Made by a program: the position numbers and the translations under genes | NCBI GenBank assembly: GCA_052386745.1 | Contig: JBQTJW010000003.1 | Location: 1 to 64,000 of the forward strand | Direction of reading: 5' to 3' | Source: Panacagrimonas sp052386745 | GTDB taxonomy: Bacteria > Pseudomonadota > Gammaproteobacteria > Nevskiales > Nevskiaceae | Length of the DNA: 64,000 nt | Notes under the pieces: generated by a model | What the model saw: only the letters and a program-made list of their open reading frames with translations | Databases searched by the model: none | Told to the model about the DNA's origin: nothing | Shown: one piece after another, positions 19,501 to 27,127 of the stretch | How the letters are laid out: every line of letters begins with the position of its first letter | Numbering within the stretch: position 1 is the first letter of the stretch

Positions 19501-21295
19501 CGGGCGGGATCTCGACCTCGAAGTCCTGCACCCACAGCGTGTCGCCATCGCGCGGGCGCACCGGCTCCGGGTCCTGGCGCACGCTGCGGATGCCGAAGTT
19601 CTGCAGCACCGGCAGCACGTCGGCCAGTGCTAGCGGCTCGCGCCAGCAGAACAGCTTCAGGCGCGTGGGCGCGGCGCCCAGGCGCAGCGCGGCGTGCACC
19701 GGGTGCGCCGCGTCCAGGCCGGCCAGCGCCACCGTGTCGGCGGCCACGTCGGCGGCCGCGGTGCGTTCGAGATAGGCGGGCGTGAAGGCCTCGCCAAAGC
19801 GCGCGGTCAGGGCGCCCACCTCGGCCGCGCCGTGCTCGGCCAGCGCCGCGCGCAGCTGGTCGCGGAACGGGCGCGTGGCGTCCAGCAGGCGCTGCTCGAT
19901 GGCCTCCACCGGCGTGTCCAGCACCGTGCCGGGCGGCGTGCGTACCTGGAAGCGGATGCGCGCGAAGCCTCCGCGCAGGAATTCCACCGTGCGGTCCAGG
20001 CCCTGTCCGCCGCAGGCCAGCAGCAGCTCCTGGCCGATGCGGTCGCGCAGTTCGCGGCTGTAGCGCTCGCGCGGGATGTAGACCAGCGCGGAGAAGAAGC
20101 GGCCGTAGCGGTCGCGGCGCATGAACAGGCGCAGCTGCTGGCGGTCGGGCAGGTCCAGGATGCCGATGCAGGTGCGCAGCAGCTCGTCCTCGCCCGACTG
20201 GAACAGCTCGTCGCGCGGGAAGCCGCCCAGGATCTCGGCCAGGGCCTTGCCGCTGTGCGAGGCCAGGTCCAGCCTGGACCCGTCCAGCACGCGCTGGCAC
20301 TTGCGCCGGATCAGGGGAATCACCCAGGGGGCCTCCTGGTAGGCCTCGGCCGCGAACAGGCCGACGAAGCGCACCAGGCCGTTGACGCGCCCCTGCGCGT
20401 CGAACCGCTTCACGCTGATGACGTCCAGCGGCTCGTCGTGGTGGATGGGCGCGCGCCGCAGGGCCTTGGTGACCACCACCACGCGCGGCGATTCCACGTA
20501 CTTGTCCAGCTCTTCGCGCGGCGCGATCAGGGCCTCGGTGTCGGCCAGCGGGCCGTGGTCGCGGGCCAAACCCAGGCCGGCCTCGGGCCGAGGCTGGAAG
20601 CCTGCGCGCCCGCTGGCGTCGCTGGCGGTGATGGATTCCGAACAGGCGATGAAGGTGAAGCGGTCGGCGTCCAGCCAGCGCAGGAATTCGCGCGCCTCGG
20701 CCACCTCTTCGCCGACGATGCCGGGCGGGCAATGCGCCAGTTCCTCGACCAGCTCTTGCAGGCGCGCGCGCATGGCGCCGAAGTCGCCCACCACCGCGCG
20801 CAGCTGGGCCAGCCGCAGGTGCAGCTGCTGGCCCAGCTGCGCGGCCGCGGCGGCGTCCAGCACGCCCTCGAACTCGACGTAGATCCACGACTCGGCGTGG
20901 CCCGAACCAGCCGGCGCCAGGCCTTCCAGCCGGCCCGCGCCATCGCGCTGCACGCGCAGCACCGGGTGGATCAGCCAGTCCACGGCCAGGCCCGCGTCGC
21001 GCAGCACCATCAGCGTGGTGTCGACCATGAACGGGCGATCGTCCACGCAGGTCATCAGGCAGGACATGCCCGGTGTGCGCGCGGCCTCCACCAGCAGCGC
21101 GTCGGTGCCGGCGGGGCGCTGGCGGAAATGGTCGCGGTGACGCAGCGCCACCTCGGAGAGCACGTCCTGCGCGCGCGAGGCCAGCACCGCGGGCGAGGCC
21201 TGCTCGCGGTAGGCCTGGATCCAGTCGCGATCGCCGGTCAGGTGGCGGGGGTGCTGCGTGCGCGACGTCGCTTGTGCATGTGCTGCTTCGCTCAT
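16547..21295 (-). CDS. gdh: NAD-specific glutamate dehydrogenase, large (about 180 kDa) type
   Basis: This 1582-residue protein is of the GDH_180 class, which oxidatively deaminates glutamate to 2-oxoglutarate with NAD+, often in arginine or glutamate catabolism. The long N-terminal regulatory part (about 1-700, with ACT-like segments) carries CLMTCVDDRPFMVDTTLMVL. The catalytic domain (about 750-1150) has VHLRGGKVARGGLRWSDR, VIVPVGAKGGFVTKK and GDMSGDVFGNGMLLS. A C-terminal helical region follows. The start ATG is preceded by GGAGGACAC. It is a single-gene unit flanked by the tRNA-Ser terminator region and modE. Length matches the family. Confidence 0.95.
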   Translation of the reverse strand: MSEAAHAQATSRTQHPRHLTGDRDWIQAYREQASPAVLASRAQDVLSEVALRHRDHFRQRPAGTDALLVEAARTPGMSCLMTCVDDRPFMVDTTLMVLRDAGLAVDWLIHPVLRVQRDGAGRLEGLAPAGSGHAESWIYVEFEGVLDAAAAAQLGQQLHLRLAQLRAVVGDFGAMRARLQELVEELAHCPPGIVGEEVAEAREFLRWLDADRFTFIACSESITASDASGRAGFQPRPEAGLGLARDHGPLADTEALIAPREELDKYVESPRVVVVTKALRRAPIHHDEPLDVISVKRFDAQGRVNGLVRFVGLFAAEAYQEAPWVIPLIRRKCQRVLDGSRLDLASHSGKALAEILGGFPRDELFQSGEDELLRTCIGILDLPDRQQLRLFMRRDRYGRFFSALVYIPRERYSRELRDRIGQELLLACGGQGLDRTVEFLRGGFARIRFQVRTPPGTVLDTPVEAIEQRLLDATRPFRDQLRAALAEHGAAEVGALTARFGEAFTPAYLERTAAADVAADTVALAGLDAAHPVHAALRLGAAPTRLKLFCWREPLALADVLPVLQNFGIRSVRQDPEPVRPRDGDTLWVQDFEVEIPPGSTPEAARELETLLPQVLRGAAEDDGLNRLVLAAALSLRQIVVLRVLARYVNQIGLPYGRTDIERILAANADVARLLVQQFEARFDPAIDAARRSEMEAAGTKALDEALDQVAGLDADRILRALVSVVRAGLRTNFWQRDADGRPKPWVSLKLDPSKVPELPQPRPLFEIWVCSPTVEGVHLRGGKVARGGLRWSDRSEDFRTEVLGLMKAQQVKNVVIVPVGAKGGFVTKKSPPPAEREAWMAYGIECYRTFLRGLLDLTDNRVGDGIVAPRDTVRHDGDDPYLVVAADKGTATFSDIANGVAADYGFWLGDAFASGGSVGYDHKKMGITARGAWESVKRHFRELKTDIAREDFTVVGIGDMSGDVFGNGMLLSPHIRLVAAFDHRHVFLDPSPDPQRSFAERQRLFALPRSSWADYDTSLISKGGGVFARSAKRVTVSPEAAQALGIAPGTLAPAELIRACLRAPVDLLWNGGIGTYVKASSQGNDQVRDRGNDAVRVDGRELRARVVGEGGNLGFTQAGRIEYALRGAGGHGGRINTDAIDNSGGVHCSDREVNIKIALNEIMAAGHITRPGRDRLLAAMTDDVARFVLRDNEVQSGAISLIESHAALRLDDHAALIRRLERDGRLDRALEGLPDDEEIQERRGAARGLTRPEIAVLMAYAKMSLNEAALGSKLPDDPYFREALLDNFPPALVHAHRAALEKHRLRREIVATLLSNAVVNRMGASFAHRLAEDQGASLAEVIAGYAAAHELLESDHYWRDIETLDGKLPAAVQIRLMHLAADLIKHVSGWIVGARFGDAMGVGDIVARYAPAVKEIESRLPDLLPTRYREDHDRHLSALLSENVPEDLSRRLAATKALGGALDIADLARNASVPLADAATTYLELGERLRMPWLLSALVNLHVTSHWQALARSRLREDAYLLHRNLAAQVMAAGGVDAWAAANESRLKFSLGRLTEIQASGAQDYAGLTVAVRELYDLQRT

Positions 21296-21496
21296 GTGTC
21301 CTCCGCTGCTGGCACCGCGGGCGCTGCTGGCACCTCGGGCGAGTATGCCACCCGCTTCCGGCGCGCCACCGGTGGCGGGGTTGCCCGCGCGCCGGGCTTA
21401 TAGAATCCGGATCGTCCCTGCCGGAGCGTGCCGATGAAACCCTGCGACCCCCGCGTGCCGCCTTCGTTCACCGCACCGGGTCGCGGCTGATTCCCC

Positions 21497-22303
21497 ATGC
21501 CGCGTCCCAGTCCCACCGTGAACAGCGCGCTGACGCTGGATGCCGGCGGCGGCACGGCCTTCCGCAAGCGCTGGATGGACCTGCTCGCCAGCCTGCAATC
21601 GCAGCCCTCCATCACGGCCGCGGCCAAGGCCGTGGGCCTGAGCTACAAGGCCGCCTGGGATGCCATCGCCACCATGAACAACCTCGCCGGGCAGGTGCTG
21701 GTGGAACGCAGCGTGGGCGGCAAGGGCGGAGGCGGCGCGCGGCTGACGGCGCACGGCCTGAGCCTGGTGGAAACGTTCCGTGCGGTGGAGGCGGAAAACG
21801 AGCGCTTCGTCCAGCGCGTGAACCGCCGCGTGCGCGACAAGACCCCCCTGCAATCCCTGGGACGCATGACCATGATGACCAGCGCGCGCAACCACTTTTC
21901 CGGCACCGTCACGCGCATCGAGCGCGGGGCGGTCAACGACGAGGTGCAGCTCAAGCTGCCAGGCGGCGAAACGATCGTGGCCGTGATCACGCGCGAGAGC
22001 ACGCAGACGCTCGGCCTGAAGAAGGGGGCGGACGCCATCGCGCTGATCAAGGCCTCGTGGATCATCGTTGCGGTGGACGAGGGCGCGCCGCTGAAGCTGT
22101 CCGCGCGCAATTGCCTGTCCGGCGTGGTGCGCAGCCTGACCGCGGGCGCGGTCAACACCGAGGTCATCATCGGGTTGAAGGGCGGGCAGTCGGTGGCGGC
22201 CATCGTGACGCAGGCTTCGGTGGCCGCGCTCGGGCTGGAGGTGGGCAAGCCCGCCAGCGCCGTGTTCAAGGCCTCCAGCGTGATCCTGGGCGTGACGGGC
22301 TGA
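21497..22303 (+). CDS. modE: molybdate-responsive transcriptional regulator ModE
   Basis: The protein has 268 residues. A LysR-like winged helix fills the N-terminal part (SITAAAKAVGLSYKAAWDAI, then GGKGGGGARLTAHG). Two Mop/TOBE domains follow (about 127-195, SARNHFSGTVTRIERGAVNDEV; about 198-268, SARNCLSGVVRSLTAGAVNTEV). ModE dimers bind molybdate through the Mop domains and then repress the molybdate uptake operon. The gene converges on modABC, the two stops being 3 bp apart. A matching operator lies before modA at 24441-24471. A possible -10 (TAGAAT) lies about 95 bp upstream. Confidence 0.94.
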   Translation: MPRPSPTVNSALTLDAGGGTAFRKRWMDLLASLQSQPSITAAAKAVGLSYKAAWDAIATMNNLAGQVLVERSVGGKGGGGARLTAHGLSLVETFRAVEAENERFVQRVNRRVRDKTPLQSLGRMTMMTSARNHFSGTVTRIERGAVNDEVQLKLPGGETIVAVITRESTQTLGLKKGADAIALIKASWIIVAVDEGAPLKLSARNCLSGVVRSLTAGAVNTEVIIGLKGGQSVAAIVTQASVAALGLEVGKPASAVFKASSVILGVTG

Positions 22304-22306
22304 GGT

Positions 22307-22942
22307 TCAGCCGAGCCTTCCGCCGTCCATGCGCAGCACGCGCCCGGCCAGGTAGTCGACCTCGGCCATGGCGTGCGTGACGTAGATCATGGGGATGCGC
22401 GTCTCCTCCGCCACGCGCTTGAGGAAGGGCAGGATCTGCTGCTTGAGACGATCGTCCAGCGCCGACAGCGGCTCGTCCAGCAGCAGCAGGCGCGGCGAAT
22501 ACAGCAGCGCGCGGCCCAGGGCCACGCGCGAGCGCTCGCCGCCCGAGAGCTGCGTGGGCCGCCGATCCAGCAGCGCGCCGATCTCCAGCAGCTGCGTGAC
22601 CTGCTCCAGCCCAAAGCGGCGCTCGCCCGCATCCAGCCGGCGGTAGCCGTAGAGCAGGTTGTCGCGCACCGGCAGGTGCGGGAACAGCTGGCCGTCCTGG
22701 AACACCAGGCCGAAGTGGCGCTGCCAGGCCGGGACGAAGATTCGGCGCGCCGTATCCACCAGCACATCGCGGTCGAAGCGGATCGTGCCCGAGGCCGGGC
22801 GCAGCAGCCCGGCGATCAGCGCCAGCAGCGTGCTCTTGCCGGAGCCGGAAGGCCCGCAGATGCCGGTGACGCCCTCGTCGAATTCGGCGCGCGCTGCCAG
22901 CTCGAACGTGCCGCGGCGGAACGCCAGATCAATGCCGAGCAT
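22307..22942 (-). CDS. modC: molybdate ABC transporter ATP-binding protein ModC, short form without TOBE domain
   Basis: This 211-residue ABC ATPase has Walker A GPSGSGKS, Q-loop VFQDGQLFPHL, signature LSGGERSRVALGRAL, Walker B LLLLDEPLSALD and H-loop YVTHAMAEVDYLAGRVLRM. It powers molybdate uptake through ModB. The chain stops right after the ATPase core, whereas canonical ModC is about 350 residues with a C-terminal Mop/TOBE domain. The stop is next to modE, which itself has two Mop domains. The ATG at 22942 is used because ATPase homology begins there. It overlaps modB by 14 bp. Confidence 0.92.
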   Translation of the reverse strand: MLGIDLAFRRGTFELAARAEFDEGVTGICGPSGSGKSTLLALIAGLLRPASGTIRFDRDVLVDTARRIFVPAWQRHFGLVFQDGQLFPHLPVRDNLLYGYRRLDAGERRFGLEQVTQLLEIGALLDRRPTQLSGGERSRVALGRALLYSPRLLLLDEPLSALDDRLKQQILPFLKRVAEETRIPMIYVTHAMAEVDYLAGRVLRMDGGRLG

Positions 22943-23648
22943 GGCTGCCGGCGTGATCGAGCAGGCCCAGGCGGCGCTCGGCGCGGCGGTTGGCCAGGTG
23001 CGCAAACAGCAGCGCGCCCACCGCCAGGAGCATGGACAGGCAGGCCAGCCGCCAGGCCGCGGCCTCGCCATCGGGGACGTGGGTGTACGAGTAGATGGCC
23101 AGCGGCAGCGTGCGCGTCTCGCCGGGAATGTTGCCGACGAAGGCCATGGTGGCGCCAAATTCGCCCAGGCTGCGGCTGAAGCACAGCACCGCGCCGGCCA
23201 GGATGCCGGGCATCGCCAGCGGCAAGGTGATGCTCAGGAACACGCGCCAGGGCGGCGCGCCCAGCGTGGCGGCGGCATGTTCCAGGCGCGTGTCGATCAT
23301 GCGAAAGGCCAGACGCACCGGCTGCACCAGGAGCGGAAACGCCATCACCGCCGAGGCCAGTACCGCGCCCTTCCAGGTGAATGCCAGGCGCAGGTCGAAG
23401 TGCGCCAGCAGCCAGCTTCCCAGCGGCCCCTGCGTGCCGAGCAGCAGCAGCAGCAGATAGCCCGGAACCACCGGCGGCAGCACCATCGGCAACTGGATGA
23501 GCGTCTCCACCAGCAGCTTGCCGCGGAAGTCGCGGCGCGCCAGCCACCAGCCCGTGGCGACGCCCAGCGGCAGCGACAGGACCGTGGCCCAGAACGCGAC
23601 TTTCGCCGACAGGCCGAGCGCGACCCACTCGTCCGGCGTCAGCGCCAT
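22929..23648 (-). CDS. modB: molybdate ABC transporter permease ModB
   Basis: This 239-residue inner-membrane protein has about five to six helices and the EAA loop (EHAAATLGAPPWRVFLSITLPLAMPGI) that contacts ModC. Its N-terminal and QLPMVLPPVVPGYLLLLLLG segments match ModB. It forms the channel for molybdate delivered by ModA. It sits 6 bp after modA and overlaps modC by 14 bp, so the three genes form one operon. Confidence 0.95.
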   Translation of the reverse strand: MALTPDEWVALGLSAKVAFWATVLSLPLGVATGWWLARRDFRGKLLVETLIQLPMVLPPVVPGYLLLLLLGTQGPLGSWLLAHFDLRLAFTWKGAVLASAVMAFPLLVQPVRLAFRMIDTRLEHAAATLGAPPWRVFLSITLPLAMPGILAGAVLCFSRSLGEFGATMAFVGNIPGETRTLPLAIYSYTHVPDGEAAAWRLACLSMLLAVGALLFAHLANRRAERRLGLLDHAGSHARH

Positions 23649-23654
23649 GCCCGC

Positions 23655-24428
23655 TCAGGGCGGCGCGCCGGCCGTGAACCCGTAGCGCTTGAAGACGGCG
23701 GCCGCGTCGCCGGATCGAAGGTAGGTGAAGAAGCCACTGGCATCGGGATGCGCGCCGGAAACGAGCGCAAAAGGATAGACGATGGGCTGGTGCGTATCGG
23801 CCGGGAAGCGCGCGATCACGCTCACCTTGGTGCTGATGGCGGCGTCCGTGGCGTAGACGATGCCCAGCGGGCACTCGCCGCGTTCCACGAAGGCCAGCGC
23901 GGTGCGCACGTCGTCGGTGCCGACGATGCGCGGCGCCAGCGCCTGCCACCATCCCAGCGCGGTGAGCGCCTGCCTGGCGTAGGTGCCCACCGGCACCACG
24001 TCCGGCTCGCCGGTGCAGACCTTGCCGCTGAAGGCGGCGGCGAGATCGAAGCCCGGCTTCATCTCCACCGCAAAGCCGTGGCCCGCCGGCGCGATGAGCA
24101 CCAGCTCGTTGCCGAGCAGCTCGATGCGCGAGGCCTTGTCGATCTTGTTGCGCTCCGCCAGGTAGTCCATCCAGCGGCGGTCGGCGGAGGCGAAGACGTC
24201 GGCCGGCGCGCCGTTCTCCACCTGCTTGGCCAGCGCGGAGCTCGCGGCGAACACCAGCGTGGGCCGCGGGTGCCCGGCCTGCGTCCATTGCGTGGCGATG
24301 TCGCTGAGCGCGTTGGTCAGGCTGGCGGCGGCGTAGACGCGGGCCGGGGCCTCGGCCTGCGCCGCGAGCGGGAGCAGGGCGAGCAGGAGCAGGGAGCGGA
24401 TAAATGCGGACACGGACGGTTCTCGCAT
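23655..24428 (-). CDS. modA: molybdate-binding periplasmic protein ModA
   Basis: The 257-residue protein begins with a signal peptide (FIRSLLLLALLPLAAQAEA). The mature N-terminus RVYAAASLTNALSDIA supplies the Ser of the oxyanion pocket, and FAASSALAKQVENGAPADVF supplies the second binding loop. PLGIVYATDA and the C-terminal fold also match ModA. It is first of the modABC operon and is preceded by a ModE-type operator about 13 bp upstream of its start. Confidence 0.95.
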   Translation of the reverse strand: MREPSVSAFIRSLLLLALLPLAAQAEAPARVYAAASLTNALSDIATQWTQAGHPRPTLVFAASSALAKQVENGAPADVFASADRRWMDYLAERNKIDKASRIELLGNELVLIAPAGHGFAVEMKPGFDLAAAFSGKVCTGEPDVVPVGTYARQALTALGWWQALAPRIVGTDDVRTALAFVERGECPLGIVYATDAAISTKVSVIARFPADTHQPIVYPFALVSGAHPDASGFFTYLRSGDAAAVFKRYGFTAGAPP

Positions 24429-24440
24429 CGACGTGAGGTC

Positions 24441-24471
24441 GATCTAGATATGTACCGTTGTATATAGCGAT
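24441..24471 (-). promoter_or_regulatory. ModE-type operator upstream of modA
   Basis: On the modA strand the site contains TATAT-N7-TACAT within a larger imperfect palindrome (left arm ATCGCTATATA, right arm TACATATCTAGAT, six bases between). It matches the known ModE consensus of two TATAT/TAYAT half sites 7 bases apart. It lies 13-43 bp before the modA ATG, where binding would block transcription. Confidence 0.82.
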
Positions 24472-24724
24472 CCCGCTGTCAAGCCAAAGGGAGCCCGAAC
24501 CCCAAGGCTCATGTCGCCGCCTTTAACGTGGGTGGCGGGACCCGCAGGCGGGGCAGCGCGGCTTCGAACCCTATCAATCGATCCGCCGGGGCGGATCACG
24601 GCTCAAATCAACGAGGCGAGCCGGAAAATCTGGACGCAAGGGCGAGGCCGCAGCCGCGTGAGATTCGACCGCCCAGGCTTCGGGACGCAGCCTCCGCCGT
24701 CAATGCCCCGCTCGATGCGGGCCC

Positions 24725-25177
24725 TCAGGCCGGCGGATTCGCGAGGAGCTGCTGGACCATGGGCTCCATCTTGGTGAGACCGCCGGCGCGGCCCAGGGCC
24801 AGCGCCTGCTCGGGCGACTGCTTCTGTAGCCATGCCGCGCGCAACGCCAGCAACGCACCTACCCGGTTGCTGCTCGCGCAGTGCACCAGCGTGGGCTGGC
24901 CGCCGGCCTTTTCCAAGGCTGCGTCCAGGCCACGAACACTGGCCAGCGTGAGGTCACCAGGCCCGGACACCGGCACCACCGTGTACCCAAGGCCGAGCTT
25001 TTCCGCGAGCGCGGCCTCGTCGAAACCGGCATCTTCGGTGACGGGGCGCAGGTTGACGATGTGCTTGAGGCCCGCGGCCGCCAGCGCCTGAATTTCGTGC
25101 GGCGCAGGCTGGCCCGCGGTGCGCAATCCGGGGGCGGGAGCGCCGCCCATGGGGAGCGGGATGTCGGTCAGTTTCAT
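24725..25177 (-). CDS. DUF442 / beta-lactamase-hydrolase-like phosphatase-fold protein
   Basis: This 150-residue cytosolic protein has a tyrosine-phosphatase-like fold. It opens with GLRTAGQPAPHEIQALAAAG and LKHIVNLRP, and carries the CX5R loop VHCASSNRVGALLALR near residue 98. DUF442 proteins are linked to sulfide and persulfide metabolism (for example the Blh rhodanese-like domain) as well as to dual-specificity phosphatases. The adjacent co-directional gene encodes a CsoR-superfamily regulator (78 bp apart), supporting a sulfur role. Substrate is not established. Bases 24472-24724 upstream of modA's operator hold nothing recognisable. Confidence 0.78.
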   Translation of the reverse strand: MKLTDIPLPMGGAPAPGLRTAGQPAPHEIQALAAAGLKHIVNLRPVTEDAGFDEAALAEKLGLGYTVVPVSGPGDLTLASVRGLDAALEKAGGQPTLVHCASSNRVGALLALRAAWLQKQSPEQALALGRAGGLTKMEPMVQQLLANPPA

Positions 25178-25254
25178 GGCGTGCCGGGGGTCGGGTGGAT
25201 GGCCGGTGTTTACGATAAACCCGGCCGGTCGTGCAAGATCGGCGCTGTCGCTGC

Positions 25255-25608
25255 TCAGGCGTACTTGGCGAGCAGTCGCGTCATGGCGGTGATGCGCTCA
25301 CTCAACGCGGCGCTGTTGCTGGCGCTGGCCACCTCCATTTCCAGGCTGCAAGCCAGCATTTCGTAGAACGCCTTATCCAGCGCCTTGCGGGCCGCCGAGA
25401 GTTGCTGGGCAATTGCATCGCAGGCTTGGCCTTCTTCCATCATGGCCAGGATGCCGCGAATCTGTCCTTCCACGCGGCGCAGGCGATGCATGATTTCCTG
25501 CTGGTGCGGCCGCTCCACACCGGCGCCAGCGGATGCATGCTTCGGTGCCGAGCGCGTGGCTTTTGCGGACTCGGAACGAACGGCATTCTTCTTCGCGGCT
25601 TGCCCCAT
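25255..25608 (-). CDS. CsoR/FrmR-superfamily (DUF156) transcriptional regulator with a Cys/no-His sensor site
   Basis: The protein has 117 residues. A Lys/Ala-rich tail of about 34 residues precedes the four-helix DUF156 core (IMHRLRRVEGQIRGILAMMEEG, then QLSAARKALDKAFYEMLACSLE). Cys63 occupies the conserved first sensor position. The second region carries Cys87 in LACSLE but lacks the His expected in Cu(I)-sensing CsoR and formaldehyde-sensing FrmR. Persulfide sensors of the CstR kind also have two Cys and no His, and the neighbour is a DUF442 gene. A persulfide-sensing role is therefore plausible, but the helix register is uncertain. Confidence 0.85.
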   Translation of the reverse strand: MGQAAKKNAVRSESAKATRSAPKHASAGAGVERPHQQEIMHRLRRVEGQIRGILAMMEEGQACDAIAQQLSAARKALDKAFYEMLACSLEMEVASASNSAALSERITAMTRLLAKYA

Positions 25609-26110
25609 GTGATTTCCTGCAGGTCTGTTGGCGGCCCGGTACCCGGTGCCGGTGAAATGGTCGAATCCACCCCTCGCAGCCCGGGCTATTCGTACCTGCG
25701 CGAGTCTATCGCGTCAGCGACATGGGCCGGGCGAATTGAGCGTCCACGAGGGCCGCTTCGCTGCTCCGTGCAAGCGCGGGATGTGCGCGGCCCCGGTCAT
25801 TTCTCGCAGCGTTCTGAATCCCCCTATCGATCTTTACGTAACCCATGACATCACCACAGCTCAGCCTGTTTCCAGCAGGCGGTGAGGATGGATTGACGAT
25901 TCTGGGCGCTGCGCAGTTTTCGGCGTGCGGTGGACTTGAGTTCGGTCAGCGAGTGCGGGCAGAAGCGTGCCGGAAATTGCCGGGAACGTGGCCGGGAAAT
26001 TCGGCAAAGGCCGTGCGGAACGGACCATCACGGTAGTGATCGGTCGATCTGGCTAGAGCGTGCAGGGTTTGCACGGGCGACAATCTTCCCCGCGCGGAGC
26101 CTCTCGGTCA
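25609..26110. other. gene-free stretch between the DUF156 gene and tRNA-Asn
   Basis: No convincing gene lies in this 0.5 kb. A short frame at 25845-26036 begins TSPQLSLFPAGGEDGL, like the N-terminus of some DNA-repair proteins, then loses any pattern and may be a gene fragment. A small inverted repeat ATCAC-GGTA-GTGAT occurs at 26027-26040. The location beside tRNA-Asn and a recombinase remnant suggests a decayed integration site. Confidence 0.4.
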
Positions 26111-26139
26111 TTGCGCCGCCCCATCCCGACCACTAGAAT
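26111..26139 (+). promoter_or_regulatory. sigma-70 promoter of tRNA-Asn
   Basis: TTGCGC (26111-26116), a 17-bp spacer and TAGAAT (26134-26139) lie 14 bp before the tRNA. A GC-rich discriminator (CGCGGCCCCGC) follows the -10, as expected for a stable-RNA promoter under stringent control. Confidence 0.7.
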
Positions 26140-26153
26140 CGCGGCCCCGCTGT

Positions 26154-26229
<76 letters not shown>

Positions 26230-26694
26230 TTTTTCGCCACTATGAACCGCAAGTTTCTGCACGCCGCCATCGGCTAGGACAGTGGTTTTGTAGAAGATTT
26301 CTACACGGTCCGAGTCTATCACCACCGAGTCAAGCAGACTCTGTAGAAGGGCGCGCGTGCGCCGGACATCGGTGGTGTCACTCACCAGCGCGCGCAGCAT
26401 CGCCGCCAGGTTTTTGATCTCTTCCGGGTTCGCCCCGAGCGCAGGAGAGCGCTGGGCGTCGATCTCGCTCAACTCGCGGGACAAGGTCCGGGCCTGATCG
26501 TTCAGCGCCCGCAGACGCTCGGACAGGTCTCCCAGATTGGGCGCCTCACGTCCGTGCATCTCCAGGACCTCGTAAAGGCGCCCTTTCCGGCGATTGACCT
26601 CCGCGAGCTGAGCCTGCGATGGCACCCCGGGCGCCAATTCCATGAAGGCCAGGACCGCGAGTCCACCACAGGCCGGATGTACGACTGAAACCAC
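26230..26694 (-). pseudogene. remnant of a large serine recombinase (C-terminal part)
   Basis: A leftward frame encodes about 110 residues resembling the C-terminal coiled-coil region of large serine recombinases: VNRRKGRLYEVLEMHGRE, LSERLRALNDQARTLSREL, EEIKNLAAMLRALV, then LLQSLLDSVVIDSDRVEIFYK. The catalytic resolvase domain and zinc-ribbon are absent. The frame then runs on through tRNA-Asn (the last 13 or so codons, RDQDSNLGPSD, are antisense tRNA). This is best read as the residue of an element once inserted at tRNA-Asn. The N-terminal 25 residues lack homology, so the break lies near 26610. Confidence 0.72.
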
Positions 26695-26761
26695 CTCTCA
26701 CACCACGGTCAGCGTTTAACTTCACCTGCGGCTTGCGGGAGGAGTCCATACACTCCCCGTT

Positions 26762-26771
26762 GGGGGCCCCC
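26762..26771. repeat. 10-bp perfect palindrome GGGGGCCCCC
   Basis: A loop-free GGGGG/CCCCC palindrome lies between the recombinase remnant and the tRNA-Glu terminator. Its position near a decayed integration site makes it a candidate element-end sequence, but no partner copy is seen in the window. Confidence 0.4.
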
Positions 26772-26803
26772 ACGTGAAAAGTGATCCGTCCACAACGGTG
26801 GCG

Positions 26804-26836
26804 GAAAAAACGAGAAACCCCGCGAGGATGCGGGGC
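26804..26836 (-). terminator. Rho-independent terminator after tRNA-Glu
   Basis: Read leftward, a GCCCCGC/GCGGGG stem (26818-26823/26830-26835) is followed by TTTCTCGTTTTTT. It lies about 36 bp beyond the 3' end of tRNA-Glu and would end the tRNA-Ala/tRNA-Glu transcript. Confidence 0.85.
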
Positions 26837-26871
26837 TTCAGGACCAATCCGGCATGCGCCGGAACATCAAA

Positions 26872-26947
26872 TGGCGTTCCCACGGGGATTCGAACCCCGG
26901 TTACCTCCGTGAAAGGGAGGTGTCCTAGGCCTCTAGACGATGGGAAC
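26872..26947 (-). tRNA. tRNA-Glu (TTC)
   Basis: A 76-nt tRNA on the reverse strand: acceptor GTTCCCA/TGGGAAC, anticodon arm CCTCC-CTTTCAC-GGAGG (anticodon TTC), T-arm CGGGGTTCGAATCCCCG, discriminator G and encoded CCA. It lies 78 bp after tRNA-Ala in the same direction, so both are probably one transcript. Confidence 0.97.
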
Positions 26948-27025
26948 GAGGCGGACCGAAACAGCTTGGGCAGCTTGGCTGCTGCCACGGGACATCTCGC
27001 GCTTGCGGGCGAGACGATGAAACCT

Positions 27026-27101
<76 letters not shown>

Positions 27102-27127
27102 CCGAAAAGGGCGCGCAGTATAGCCAC

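Noticed and set aside
16724..21403. Long rightward open frames opposite the giant glutamate dehydrogenase
   Set aside because: They run through coding sequence with intact GDH motifs; composition is low-complexity and no ribosome-binding sites fit.
22943..23158. An upstream extension of modC of 72 codons
   Set aside because: It lies within modB in another frame and has no homology; ATPase sequence begins at the ATG at 22942.
25845..26036. Small rightward gene beginning TSPQLSLFPAGGEDGL
   Set aside because: Similarity to repair-protein N-termini ends after about 15 residues, then composition becomes random; kept only as a possible fragment.
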